A program made the translations under genes and the position numbers. 58,696 nt of DNA. Origin: Oceanisphaera psychrotolerans (GTDB taxonomy: Bacteria > Pseudomonadota > Gammaproteobacteria > Enterobacterales > Aeromonadaceae). Under the pieces are notes generated by a model, which did not search any database, was not told the origin of the DNA, and saw only the letters and a list, made by a program, of their open reading frames with translations. The number at the start of each line of letters is the position of its first letter. Position 1 is the stretch's first letter. The stretch covers positions 1 through 58,696 of the forward strand of contig NZ_MDKE01000017.1 of the NCBI RefSeq assembly GCF_001870485.1, written 5' to 3'. This document shows, one piece after another, positions 40,839 through 49,800 of this stretch.

Positions 40839-41773
40839 GGCTGAAACTCCCGGATTTTCTCCCCGCCCAGCAGAAAGCCGGAGGGATCCTCTTCCAGGCG
40901 ACGGGCCACCTCTCCCAGGGTGGCGAGGGTACTGCGCAACTCCCGCAGGGTCGGCTCCAGCTCGGCCATGCCCTGCAGACCCGAGTCCAGTGCCTGCTGA
41001 TTATCGGCCAGCAGCCGATCGAGATTGCGGCTGAATCGCTCCATCGAGGCCAGGCTGCGATCCGCATTGGTGAACAGGCGCTCGCCCTTATCCCCGAACT
41101 GAGTCTCCAGCCGACCAAGCAGCCGGGAAGCCTGAGTCATGGTGGCTTTCATCTGTCGGCTGGTCTCGGCCAGATCCGCCATTCCCTGACGGAGTTCGTC
41201 TTTCTGCCCGGCAATCACGCTGGTGGTCTCGTCCAGATTGGCCAGCACCCGGCCGAGATGTCGGCCGTTTTCGGTCGAGAACAGCTGATTGGCCTTGTCA
41301 ATCAGGGAGGTAACGCCCACCAGCAGCTCTTCACTGTTTACCCGCAAGCGAGCTATGGGTGAGGGATCCGCCAGGATCACCGGTATGGCATCACCTTCTG
41401 CCTCCAGCGCCGGGCTGGCGGGAGAGCCCTCGCTCAGCTGGATGTTGGCGGCGCCGGTGATATTGGCCAGCGCCAGCCGGGCCCGGGTGTCGGCTTTTAC
41501 CGGGGTCTGCCGACCGATACGGACCCGGGCCAGCACCCGCCGCGGATCCTGTGGATCCAGCGACAGCGTTTCCACCTCCCCGACCCGGATGCCGTTGTAC
41601 TCCACCGCACTGCCCACGGTCAGGCCGCTGACCGCCTCCCGAAACACGATATCGTACAGCCGGGAGTCCTGCTGAGTACCGGCTCTGGCCAGCCAGAGCA
41701 CGAACAGCAAGACGCCGGCGGCAATGGCCAGGGTAAAACAGCCAATCAGCACATGATGTGCACGGGTTTCCAT
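40835..41773 (-). CDS. MCE-domain protein of a second Mla-like system
   Basis: A 312-aa protein with one N-terminal membrane helix (about 8-30), one MCE domain (about 38-115) with LYDIVFREAVSGLTVGSAVEYNGIRVGEV, and a long helical C-terminal region (about 150-300) rich in coiled-coil residues. This longer form resembles MCE proteins whose helices form a tunnel, unlike MlaD at 2571-3047. It lies three bases after the ATPase gene. The substrate is probably a lipid, by family; direction of transport is unknown. Confidence 0.88.
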   Translation of the reverse strand: METRAHHVLIGCFTLAIAAGVLLFVLWLARAGTQQDSRLYDIVFREAVSGLTVGSAVEYNGIRVGEVETLSLDPQDPRRVLARVRIGRQTPVKADTRARLALANITGAANIQLSEGSPASPALEAEGDAIPVILADPSPIARLRVNSEELLVGVTSLIDKANQLFSTENGRHLGRVLANLDETTSVIAGQKDELRQGMADLAETSRQMKATMTQASRLLGRLETQFGDKGERLFTNADRSLASMERFSRNLDRLLADNQQALDSGLQGMAELEPTLRELRSTLATLGEVARRLEEDPSGFLLGGEKIREFQP

Positions 41774-41776
41774 CTG

Positions 41777-42571
41777 TTACTCCTTGCAGGCAAGTTCGGC
41801 CGCCTGACTCGCGGCCCGACCGCGGGGGCCATGAAAGTAATCCTGTACCCAGGCATCGTCGGTGACGGCCACCACCGCCAGCCGGTCGGCCACCAGCACC
41901 TTCTTGTGGGCCAGCACCGCTACCCGGTCACAGCTGCTGTAGAGGGTATCCAGATCATGAGTGACCAGGAATACCGTCAGGTTGAGTGCATCACGCAGCG
42001 TCAGCAACAACCGGTCGAAGGCCGCCGCCGCGATGGGATCCAGGCCAGCGGTGGGCTCGTCGAGAAACAGCACATCCGGATCCAGCGCCAACGCCCGGGC
42101 CAGGGCTGCCCGCTTGATCATGCCGCCGGACAGCTCGGACGGATACAAGGCCGCCGCCTTGGCCGGCAACCCCACCAGTGCCAGCTTGACCGACGCCAGA
42201 TAGGCGGCATCGGCGCGGGACAGTCCCGCCTGCTCGATCAGCGCCAACGCGATATTTTCGGCCACGGTGAGCGAAGAAAACAAGGCTCCCTTCTGAAACA
42301 GCACGCCCATGCGTCGTTCCAGCAGCACCCGCTCCGGCTCCGGCAGGGCCAGCAGATTCTGACCCAGCAGCCGCACCTCTCCGCCACTTGGCCGGCGCAG
42401 ACCGACGATGGAGCGCAACAGCACCGACTTGCCGGTACCGGATCCCCCGACCACCCCGAGGATCTCGCCCCGGTAAACGTCCAGATCCAGGCCCTCATGC
42501 ACCGCATGGGGGCCGAATCGATTGTCGAGCCCCCGCACCTGGATCACCACTTCGCCGGACCGGCTCACCAT
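41777..42571 (-). CDS. ABC ATPase of a second Mla-like system
   Basis: A 264-aa MlaF-type ATPase with Walker A GGSGTGKS (42-49), signature LSGGM (147-151) and Walker B FLDEP. The LFQKGALFSSLTVAENIALAL region corresponds to LFQSGALF in MlaF, showing common descent. It overlaps the permease gene by seven bases and is followed by the MCE gene after three. It powers the transporter formed with the products of 42565-43713 and 40835-41773. Confidence 0.92.
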   Translation of the reverse strand: MVSRSGEVVIQVRGLDNRFGPHAVHEGLDLDVYRGEILGVVGGSGTGKSVLLRSIVGLRRPSGGEVRLLGQNLLALPEPERVLLERRMGVLFQKGALFSSLTVAENIALALIEQAGLSRADAAYLASVKLALVGLPAKAAALYPSELSGGMIKRAALARALALDPDVLFLDEPTAGLDPIAAAAFDRLLLTLRDALNLTVFLVTHDLDTLYSSCDRVAVLAHKKVLVADRLAVVAVTDDAWVQDYFHGPRGRAASQAAELACKE

Positions 42572-43713
42572 TCCATCTCCATCAGAAAGAGGGCGGCAAT
42601 CGCATCCAGCAGTATCACCACGAAGATCGACTGTACCACGCTGGAGGTGGTGTGCTCGCCCACCGACTGGGCGCTGCCGCCGACCTTGAATCCTTCCAGG
42701 CAGCCAATCAGCGCGATCAACAAGGCAAACAACGGTGCCTTGCCCAGCCCCACCAGCAGATGCTGCACCGGCACCTGCTGCACTATGGTCAGATACTGGG
42801 CCAGAGAAATATCGAGTGACAGCAGCGACACCACGGCACCACCGACCATGCCCGAGAGCATGGCGATAAAGGTCAGCAGCGGCAGGGTCAGCACCAGGGC
42901 CAGCAGCCGCGGCAACACCAGTAATTCGATGGGATCCAGCCCCTGGGTGCGCAGTGCGTCCAGTTCCTCGTTTACCTTCATCGAGCCGAGCTGGGCGGTG
43001 AAGGCGCTGGCAGTGCGGCCGGCCAGCAGAATGGCGGTGAGCAGCACCCCGAACTCCCGCAGAAAGGAATAGGCCACCAGATCGACCGTATAGATGGTGG
43101 CGCCGAAGTTAGCCAGCACGGTGGCGCCGAGAAAGGCCACGACCGCTCCGACCAGAAAGGTGAGCAGGGCGACGATGGGTACCGCATTGAGGCCGCACTG
43201 CTGCATTTGCGCTACCAGCGCGGTGATCCGCCAGCGCCGTGGCCTGGGGATCGAGACGGCCAGGGTACTCAGGGTCAGCCCCATGAAACCGAGCAGCAGT
43301 ACCCATTGCCGCCAGCCCGCCAGCACCCGTTCCCCCAGCAGGGCCAGACCATCGGTCCAGCGGGATACCACTGGCGGCGGGGCTTCCCGACTGACCATGG
43401 CGGCCGCCACCGCCAGCAGCAAGGCCCGGCGTTCGGAAGACAGTCCGCTGGCGTCGGGCAGTATCCGGCACAAGGTGTCCGCGCCCAGCAGCTTGACCAG
43501 CAGGGCGGCACCGGCGGTATCCAGTTCGGTGAGGCCGGACGCATCCAGGCAGTCGGCTGGTATTGTCGGTGGCGCCACATTACGCGCCAGTTGCGCGTAA
43601 TGCGCCAGGGTCCAGGGCCCCTGCAGGCGGGCACAAGGCTGGGCGCCGGTGGTTACGATCAGTGCTGCGCTCATCTCGTTCATGCTCTCCGGCCCGTTAG
43701 ATAACAAATTCAT
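42565..43713 (-). CDS. MlaE-type permease with fused N-terminal STAS-like domain
   Basis: A 382-aa membrane protein. Residues 1-105 resemble a STAS domain (IPADCLDASGLTELDTAGAALL), the job done by separate MlaB in the mla operon. The rest is an MlaE permease with ILLAGRTASAFTAQLGSMKVNEELDALRTQGLDPIELLVLP. It is the first gene of the operon permease-ATPase-MCE-lipoprotein-ClC. The ribosome-binding site is not obvious, and in-frame ATGs at codons 11 and 14 are alternatives. Its promoter should lie in 43714-43813. Confidence 0.9.
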   Translation of the reverse strand: MNLLSNGPESMNEMSAALIVTTGAQPCARLQGPWTLAHYAQLARNVAPPTIPADCLDASGLTELDTAGAALLVKLLGADTLCRILPDASGLSSERRALLLAVAAAMVSREAPPPVVSRWTDGLALLGERVLAGWRQWVLLLGFMGLTLSTLAVSIPRPRRWRITALVAQMQQCGLNAVPIVALLTFLVGAVVAFLGATVLANFGATIYTVDLVAYSFLREFGVLLTAILLAGRTASAFTAQLGSMKVNEELDALRTQGLDPIELLVLPRLLALVLTLPLLTFIAMLSGMVGGAVVSLLSLDISLAQYLTIVQQVPVQHLLVGLGKAPLFALLIALIGCLEGFKVGGSAQSVGEHTTSSVVQSIFVVILLDAIAALFLMEMEW

Positions 43714-43947
43714 ATGAGACTCAAATTATCTGCCATCGCCTCCATAACCACAACAACTACCCGGTTTTATGCTAGGATCGCGCGATATCTGCGTCATTCC
43801 GAGACCCCTTATCATGACCATAGAACAACAATTGCAGCAACGCAGCGGCGGCCATCGAAGCTCCATATCTTTAAGAGAAAGGTGTAAACCATATTCAGGA
43901 CGGGACAGGTGCTTGAAAAAAGCCTGATAACCCGGCCGGGAGGCATC

Positions 43948-44259
43948 ATGTACAAACTGGTATTCTTCGTCCCCGAATCCCATGCCGAAGCGGTGAAGCA
44001 GGCGGTGTTCGCCACGGGCGCCGGCAGGATCGGCGACTACGACCGGTGCTGCTTCGAAACCCGCGGCCAGGGCCAGTTCCGGCCCCTGGCCGGCGCCAAT
44101 CCCTTTATCGGCCAATCCGGTGAGCTGGAACGGGTGGATGAGCTGCGCATCGAGCTGGTGTGCGAGGATCACCTGATCCGCACCGCCGTCGCCGCCCTGC
44201 GTACGGCTCACCCATACGAAGAGCCAGCCTTCGATGTCTGGCCGCTGAGCGAATTTTAA
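43948..44259 (+). CDS. YqfO/NIF3 C-terminal-domain-like protein (CutA-like fold)
   Basis: A 103-aa protein matching the stand-alone form of the domain inserted in NIF3/YqfO proteins. Typical words are YKLVFFVPESHAEAVKQAVFATGAGRIGDYD and AHPYEEPAFDVWPL. The fold is like that of PII and CutA trimers; the function is unknown. The ATG at 43948 has GGGAGG five bases before it. It is a short single gene between the divergent Mla-like operon and ogt. Confidence 0.85.
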   Translation: MYKLVFFVPESHAEAVKQAVFATGAGRIGDYDRCCFETRGQGQFRPLAGANPFIGQSGELERVDELRIELVCEDHLIRTAVAALRTAHPYEEPAFDVWPLSEF

Positions 44260-44272
44260 CGCTACACCAGCC

Positions 44273-44305
44273 ACAAGGGAGATAGAATCACGGTATCCCT
44301 CTTGT
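44273..44305 (+). terminator. Possible terminator after the YqfO-like gene
   Basis: The arms ACAAGGGA-type (44273-44280) and TCCCTCTTGT (44296-44305) can pair with one bulge. They lie 14 bases after the stop and are followed by CATTT, a weak T run. Confidence 0.35.
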
Positions 44306-44321
44306 CATTTCGGAGTCTGCC

Positions 44322-44789
44322 ATGTCGACACACTGTATCTTGCCCTGCCCGCTGGGCTGGCTCTCAATTTCCGCCACCCCCGACGCCATCACCGGGCTGC
44401 GTTTCATCGATCAGGCCGATAATACAGGGACGCCGGCCACCCCCTTGCTGCAATCCGCCTGCCGGCAACTGACGGAATATTTCGAGGGCAAGCGCCGCCA
44501 CTTCGAGCTGCCTCTGGCCCCCCAAGGCACGCCTTTTCAGCAATCGGTCTGGCAGGCGCTGCTAACCGTTCCCCACGGTGAGCGCCGCAGTTATAAAGAC
44601 ATCGCCGGGCTTATCGACAACCCCAATGCGGTCCGTGCCGTCGGACTGGCCAACAGCCGCAATCCCATCGCCATCATCATCCCCTGCCACAGGGTCATCG
44701 GTGCCAGCGGCAGGCTGGTCGGTTATGCCGGAGGGATAGAGCGCAAGGCCTGGCTGCTGCAGCACGAAGGCAATCCGGGTAACGATTAG
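44322..44789 (+). CDS. ogt: Methylated-DNA--protein-cysteine methyltransferase
   Basis: A 155-aa DNA repair protein that removes methyl groups from O6-methylguanine by transfer to its own cysteine. The active-site motif PCHRV (121-125, Cys122) and the following IGASGRLVGYAGGIERKAWLL are clear, with the helix-turn-helix region FQQSVWQALLTVPHGERRSYKDIA before them. There is no Ada N-terminal domain, so it is the constitutive Ogt type. It stands alone upstream of the CsrB-like RNA gene. Confidence 0.94.
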   Translation: MSTHCILPCPLGWLSISATPDAITGLRFIDQADNTGTPATPLLQSACRQLTEYFEGKRRHFELPLAPQGTPFQQSVWQALLTVPHGERRSYKDIAGLIDNPNAVRAVGLANSRNPIAIIIPCHRVIGASGRLVGYAGGIERKAWLLQHEGNPGND

Positions 44790-44808
44790 CGACAAGTACC
44801 ACTCACCC

Positions 44809-44826
44809 TGTGCGAGATCTCTCAAA
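44809..44826 (+). promoter_or_regulatory. UvrY/GacA-type upstream site of the CsrB-like RNA
   Basis: The 18-mer TGTGCGAGATCTCTCAAA matches 13 of 18 positions of the GacA/UvrY element TGTAAGAGATCGCTTACA, including the central GAGATC. It lies about 168 bases before the predicted RNA start, similar to the distance of the UvrY site from csrB in E. coli. Confidence 0.55.
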
Positions 44827-44891
44827 GCATCGTCGGCATAAACGCTTTCTGGCTGCGCCATCTGCCGGAGATGATGGAATTTACAGATATA

Positions 44892-44904
44892 TATCAATAC
44901 ATTA
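44892..44904 (+). promoter_or_regulatory. IHF consensus site upstream of the CsrB-like RNA
   Basis: TATCAATACATTA fits the IHF consensus WATCAANNNNTTR at every fixed position. It lies between the UvrY-type site and the promoter. IHF is known to assist csrB activation in enteric bacteria by bending the DNA between these elements. A perfect 14-base palindrome AAAATCGCGATTTT follows at 44908-44921. Confidence 0.6.
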
Positions 44905-44950
44905 CAAAAAATCGCGATTTTAACACCAGCAATGGCGTCATTTATTCGGC

Positions 44951-44978
44951 TTGAGCCAGAACCAGACTGGGCTATTAT
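44951..44978 (+). promoter_or_regulatory. Candidate promoter of the CsrB-like RNA
   Basis: TTGAGC (44951-44956) and TATTAT (44973-44978), separated by 16 bases, form a plausible sigma-70 promoter. Transcription would begin near 44985, just before the first GGA motif. Confidence 0.6.
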
Positions 44979-44984
44979 CTCTCT

Positions 44985-45251
44985 CGCAGGAAGCAAGGAG
45001 CCGGTCAGGACGACAGGCTGCCAGGACAGGCAAAGGAAAACCCGCAGGATGCGGCGATGGACACCTCCAGGATGGAGACGAACGTCAGGTCAGGATGACT
45101 TGCGGTCAGGATGACAAAGGACAGCCCGATGGATCGGGAAAGGGAACGCCATAAAGGATAAGGCAGCGTCAGGGATTGCAGGGAGCAAACCGGTTTACGG
45201 ACAAGCCAGCAAGACGACCCAAAAAGGGGCAACATGATGTTGCCCCTTTTT
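44985..45251 (+). ncRNA. csrB: CsrB/CsrC-family CsrA-sequestering small RNA
   Basis: About 267 bases contain 19 GGA motifs, most as CAGGA or AAGGA. Several sit in the loops of short hairpins: CGCAGGATGCG (about 45052), CTCCAGGATGGAG (about 45065), GTCAGGATGAC twice (about 45088 and 45107), and CCCGATGGATCGGG (about 45127). The 20 bases at 45059-45078 (GGACACCTCCAGGATGGAGA) appear identical to a segment of E. coli CsrB as I remember it. The RNA ends in a strong terminator. Such RNAs bind many CsrA dimers and free CsrA-repressed mRNAs. The upstream UvrY-type, IHF and promoter elements fit. The start is predicted, and csrB versus csrC cannot be separated. Confidence 0.9.
45221..45251 (+). terminator. 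Terminator of the CsrB-like RNA
   Basis: A 14-base perfect inverted repeat (AAAAAGGGGCAACA / its complement) closes a very small loop and ends in TTTTT. The mirrored A run means it can also work on the minus strand. Confidence 0.92.
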
Positions 45252-45268
45252 CTATGGTCAAAACAAAG

Positions 45269-45308
45269 TAAGGGGGAGGAAAAGGCGTTACCTTTCTCCT
45301 CCCCCTTA
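45269..45308 (-). terminator. Terminator hairpin of the SPOR-domain carboxypeptidase gene
   Basis: The arms TAAGGGGGAGGAAAAGG and CCTTTCTCCTCCCCCTTA pair with one bulged base. Read on the minus strand, the hairpin comes 12 bases after the stop at 45321 and is followed by CTTTGTTTTG. Confidence 0.8.
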
Positions 45309-45320
45309 TTCCTCACCCGG

Positions 45321-46568
45321 TTAACTGCCGGTCATCTTCACCACCAGACAATCCATCCCCTGGCGCGCCAGACGCTGGCAGGCACTCTTGGCCTGATCCT
45401 TGTGCATGCCCACCAATTGAGCCCGGAACAACTTGCGATTGCTGATGTTCACCTCATTGACGGCCACCTGGATAAGCTCGATATTGTCCAGCCGCCGGGC
45501 CGCATCGGAAGCCCGGTCCCGTGCCTGCTCGGATACCCGGAAAGAGCCAACCTGCACGGCCCAGCCAAGCTCGCCCACCGGCAAGGTCTGCTGTACCGAC
45601 AGGGTCTGTTGTGTCGGCACGGTCAAAGAGGCTCGCTGCAGCACCGCTGGTGTGCGAACTTCGGGTTCTTTCACGACCACCTGACGCTGGACTTCGGTGC
45701 TGACCACCAGTTTGCGGGCGGGTGCCGTTTTGGGCGATGCCTTGGCCAGCTCCGTGGCCCGCGCGAAACCGCTATCCAGCAATTTCACCATCTGAGCGTC
45801 CCGGGACTGGGCCGTATTACCCCCCATCACCACACCGACAAGGCGGTGTTCGCCACGCTGGGCCGACGTGGCCACATTGAAGCCCGACGCCCGGATATAA
45901 CCGGTTTTCATGCCATCAACACCGGCCGTGTTACGCACCATACGGTTATGACTGTGATAGGTCTTGCCTTTGAAGCTGAAGGAAGCCGTCGAAAAATAGT
46001 GATAATGCTGAGGAAAATCCTTCATCAGTCGCAGCGACAGCTTCGCCAGATCCCGGGCGGTGGAAGCCTGGGCATTATCCGGCAGACCGGAGGCATTACG
46101 GAAGGTGGTGGAGGTCATCTGCATCGACTTCGCCTTGGCGGTCATCATGCGGGCAAACTCGCTTTCGGTGCCCCCCAGGGCTTCCGCCACCACCACGGCC
46201 GCATCGTTCGCCGAGCGCACCACCAGGGCCGGAATGGCGTCCCGTACTCGCAGCCGCTCCCCTTTCTTCAACGAAATATTGGTTTGCGGCATGGAGGCGG
46301 CGTGGGCCGACACCGGCATGGCGGTATCCAGCGTCATCAACCCCTTGTCCATGGCCTCGAACAACAGATAGAGAGTCATCATCTTGGTCAACGAGGCCGG
46401 ATAGCGGGCGGCATCGGCGCTGGACGCATGCAACACTTCACCGCTCTCCGCATCCAGCACGATGGCGGCATAGCGCGGGTTGGCCTGAGCCTGACTCAAA
46501 GAGCCCAATAACAGCATGATCGCCAGGAGCAACCATCCTGTTTTTCCGGTGTGTCTTACAGCAAACAT
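45321..46568 (-). CDS. D-alanyl-D-alanine carboxypeptidase with SPOR domain
   Basis: A 415-aa penicillin-binding protein of the DacA (S11) family. The signal peptide covers residues 1-29. Active-site motifs are SLTK (59-62, nucleophile Ser59), SAN (119-121) and KTG (221-223). After a linker (about 280-335) comes a SPOR domain (about 338-412, WAVQVGSFRVSEQARDRASD), which binds denuded glycan at division sites, so the enzyme is likely drawn to the septum. It trims terminal D-Ala from peptidoglycan peptides. It lacks the usual DacA C-terminal amphipathic anchor. The gene stands alone between the CsrB-like RNA and metH. Confidence 0.92.
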   Translation of the reverse strand: MFAVRHTGKTGWLLLAIMLLLGSLSQAQANPRYAAIVLDAESGEVLHASSADAARYPASLTKMMTLYLLFEAMDKGLMTLDTAMPVSAHAASMPQTNISLKKGERLRVRDAIPALVVRSANDAAVVVAEALGGTESEFARMMTAKAKSMQMTSTTFRNASGLPDNAQASTARDLAKLSLRLMKDFPQHYHYFSTASFSFKGKTYHSHNRMVRNTAGVDGMKTGYIRASGFNVATSAQRGEHRLVGVVMGGNTAQSRDAQMVKLLDSGFARATELAKASPKTAPARKLVVSTEVQRQVVVKEPEVRTPAVLQRASLTVPTQQTLSVQQTLPVGELGWAVQVGSFRVSEQARDRASDAARRLDNIELIQVAVNEVNISNRKLFRAQLVGMHKDQAKSACQRLARQGMDCLVVKMTGS

Positions 46569-46751
46569 GGAAGGCTCCTCCCAGTGGTGAAATAAAGTCG
46601 GCAGAAGCTACGCCATCGTCCGAATCCTGTCCAGCGTTTCCCGCTGTCCTGCGCCGAAAACACAGTATTACCGCCTTGACCGCACTCCCTGCTACTACAA
46701 GCATACACCTTTCACGGGCGAGAATATGCCGGCCATTCAGGATTTGGCAGG

Positions 46752-46770
46752 AAGGCGCCGTCGGCGCCTT
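46752..46770 (-). terminator. Hairpin downstream of metH
   Basis: AAGGCGCCG / CGGCGCCTT forms a nine-base stem with a one-base centre, 32 bases past the metH stop. The downstream T content is low (TTCCTGCC), so it is a weak or non-intrinsic terminator. Confidence 0.4.
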
Positions 46771-46801
46771 CTTGTCTTGAGGATGAGTCGGAAACCGGGG
46801 A

Positions 46802-49800
46802 TCAGGCGCTCAGGTTGGGCGCCAGCCATTTTTCGGCCTCTTCCCGCGTCATGCCCTTGCGAGCGGCATAATCCAGCAACTGATCGTCCTGGATCTGGGC
46901 CACCGCAAAGTAGCGGGTATCGGGGTAGGAGAAATAAAAGCCCGATACCGCCGCTCCCGGCCACATGGCGTAGGATTCGGTCAGCTTCATGCCGATACGC
47001 GATTCCACATCCAGCAACTGCCAGAGGGTGCCCTTCTCGGTATGCTCGGGACAGGCCGGATAACCCGGAGCCGGACGGATGCCACTGTACTTCTCCCGGA
47101 TCAGCTCGTCGTTGCCGAGATCCTCGTCCGGCGCATAACCCCAGTACTCCCGGCGCACCAGCAGGTGCATGTATTCGGCGAAGGCCTCCGCCAGGCGGTC
47201 CGCCACGGCGCTGGCCATGATGGCATTGTAGTCGTCTTCTGCCTCTTTATAGCGACGGACGATGTCATCCTCCCCGATACCACCAGTGACCGCAAAGCCG
47301 CCCACGTAGTCGGGCTTGGTCCCCCTGGGTGCCACATAATCGGCCAGACAGTAATTGGGGAAGCCGTCTTTCTTCTCGGTCTGCTGGCGCAGGAAGCGCA
47401 GGGTATGCAGCACCTCGGTGCGGGACTCGTCGGTGTAGATTTCCACATCGTCTTCGACGCTGTTGGCCGGGAACAACCCCATGACCCCGGAACAGCTCAG
47501 CTCCCCCTCGGCCTCCAGCTTGTCCAGCAAGGCATTGGCATCGGCAAACAGCCGCTTGGCTTCCTCGCCCACCACTTCATCTTCCAGAATGCGCGGATAC
47601 TTGCCCGCCAGCGACCAGGTCAGGAAAAAAGGCGTCCAGTCGATATAGTCGCGCAGTACCGCAATGGGCACCTCATGAAACTCGTGGATGCCCGGTTTGG
47701 CCGGAACCGGCGGGGTATAAGCCTGCCAGTCGATGGCCACCTTGTTGGCGCGGGCTTCGGCCAGGGCGACCGGCTTGGTACGCGGCTTCTTGCGGGCATG
47801 CTGATCGCGCACTACGTCATATTCCTGGTTCAGCCGTTCGACGAAAGCCGGCTTGTGTTCTTTACTCAGCAGGGTCTGCACCACGCCAACGGCGCGGGAG
47901 GCATTGGACACATAGACCACCGGCTCGTCGTAGTTCTGTTCGATTTTGACTGCGGTGTGGGCCTTGGAAGTGGTCGCCCCGCCGATCAGCAGCGGAATGG
48001 TGAAGCCCTGGCGCTGCATCTCCTTGGCCACGTGCACCATCTCATCCAGCGAGGGAGTGATCAGGCCAGACAGGCCTATCATGTCGGCATTGGTTTCCCG
48101 CGCCGTCTTCAGGATCTGCTCGCAGGACACCATGACCCCCAGATCCACCACCTCGAAGTTGTTGCACTGCAGTACCACGCCGACGATATTCTTGCCGATG
48201 TCGTGCACGTCGCCTTTTACCGTGGCCATCACCACCTTGCCATTGGTCTGTCCCACTTCTTTGCTGGCTTCGATAAAGGGATTCAAATAGGCCACCGCCC
48301 GCTTCATGACCCGAGCCGACTTGACCACCTGGGGCAGAAACATCTTGCCCTCGCCGAACAGGTCGCCGACCACGTTCATGCCGTCCATCAGTGGGCCTTC
48401 AATCACGTCCAGCGGGCGGGCAGCCTGCAACCGGGCCTCTTCGGTGTCCTCTTCGATAAAATCGGTCAACCCCTTGACCAGGGAGTGGGCCAGCCGCTCG
48501 TTGACCGGCCAGCTGCGCCATTCCAGATCCCGGGGGTCCGCCGCCTGGGCCCCGCTGCCGCGGTAACGCTCGGCGATCTCCAGCAGGGCTTCGGTGGCGC
48601 CGTCGTTTTCGTTGAGCACCACGGCGATGACTTTTTCCTTCAGTTCGGGCTCGATGTCTTCGTAAATCGCCAGCTGACCGGCATTGACGATGCCCATGTC
48701 CATGCCGTTCTTGATCGCATGGTAGAGAAAGACCGCATGAATGGCTTCACGCACCACATCGTTGCCACGGAACGAAAAGGATACGTTGGACACGCCACCG
48801 GAGATCATCGCATGCGGCAGGTTGTCCTTGATGTCCTTCACCGCCTCGATGAAGTCGACCGCATAATTGTTGTGCTCTTCGATACCGGTGGCCACGGCGA
48901 AGATATTGGGATCGAAGATGATGTCTTCCGGCGGAAAGCCCACCTGCTCCACCAGAATCCGGTAGGCGCGCTCACAGATCTCGAACTTGCGCTCCCGGGT
49001 GTCGGCCTGCCCCACTTCGTCGAAGGCCATCACGATCACCGCGGCGCCGTAGCGGCGCACCAACCGGGCCTGCTCGATAAACTTCTCTTCCCCTTCCTTC
49101 ATGGAAATGGAGTTGACGATGCCCTTGCCCTGAATGCATTTGAGACCGGCCTCGATGACCTCCCACTTGGAGGAGTCGATCATGATCGGCACCCGGGAAA
49201 TATCCGGCTCGCCGGCAATCAGGTTGAGGAAGCGGGTCATGCAGGCTTCTGCGTCCAGCATGCCTTCATCCATGTTGATATCGATGATCTGGGCGCCGCT
49301 TTCTACCTGCTGCAGCGCCACTTCCAGCGCCTCGTCGTATTTCTCCTCCTTGATCAACCGCTTGAACTTGGCCGAGCCGGTCACGTTGGTCCGCTCGCCA
49401 ACGTTGACGAACATGCTTTCGGGCGTGATCAGCACCGGCTCCAGACCGGACAGCCGGCAGGCTATCGGCAGCTCGGGCAGTTTGCGCGGGGCGATCCCCG
49501 CCACCGCCTCGGCCATGGCGCGAATGTGTTCGGGCGTGGAGCCACAGCAACCGCCCACCAGGTTGAGGAAGCCGCTTTCGGCCCACTCGCGAATATGGCC
49601 GGCCATTTCTTCCGCTTCGAGATCATATTCGCCGAAGGCGTTGGGCAAACCGGCATTGGGGTGGGCGGAAACATAGGTTTCGCTGATACGGGACAATTCG
49701 GCCACATACTGGCGCAGTTCGTCGGGCCCAAGGGCACAGTTCAGACCGAAGGAGATCGGCTGGGCATGGCGCAGGGAGTGGTAGAAGGCTTCGGTGGTCT

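Noticed and set aside
44932..45154. Short plus-strand open frames of 60 and 67 aa over the same region
   Set aside because: Arg/Gly-rich products caused by repeated GGA/CAGGA motifs; no ribosome-binding site or conserved sequence.
45005..45316. 103-aa open frame on the minus strand opposite the CsrB-like RNA
   Set aside because: Its sequence has no family character and it runs through two terminator hairpins. It is the antisense shadow of the GGA-rich RNA.
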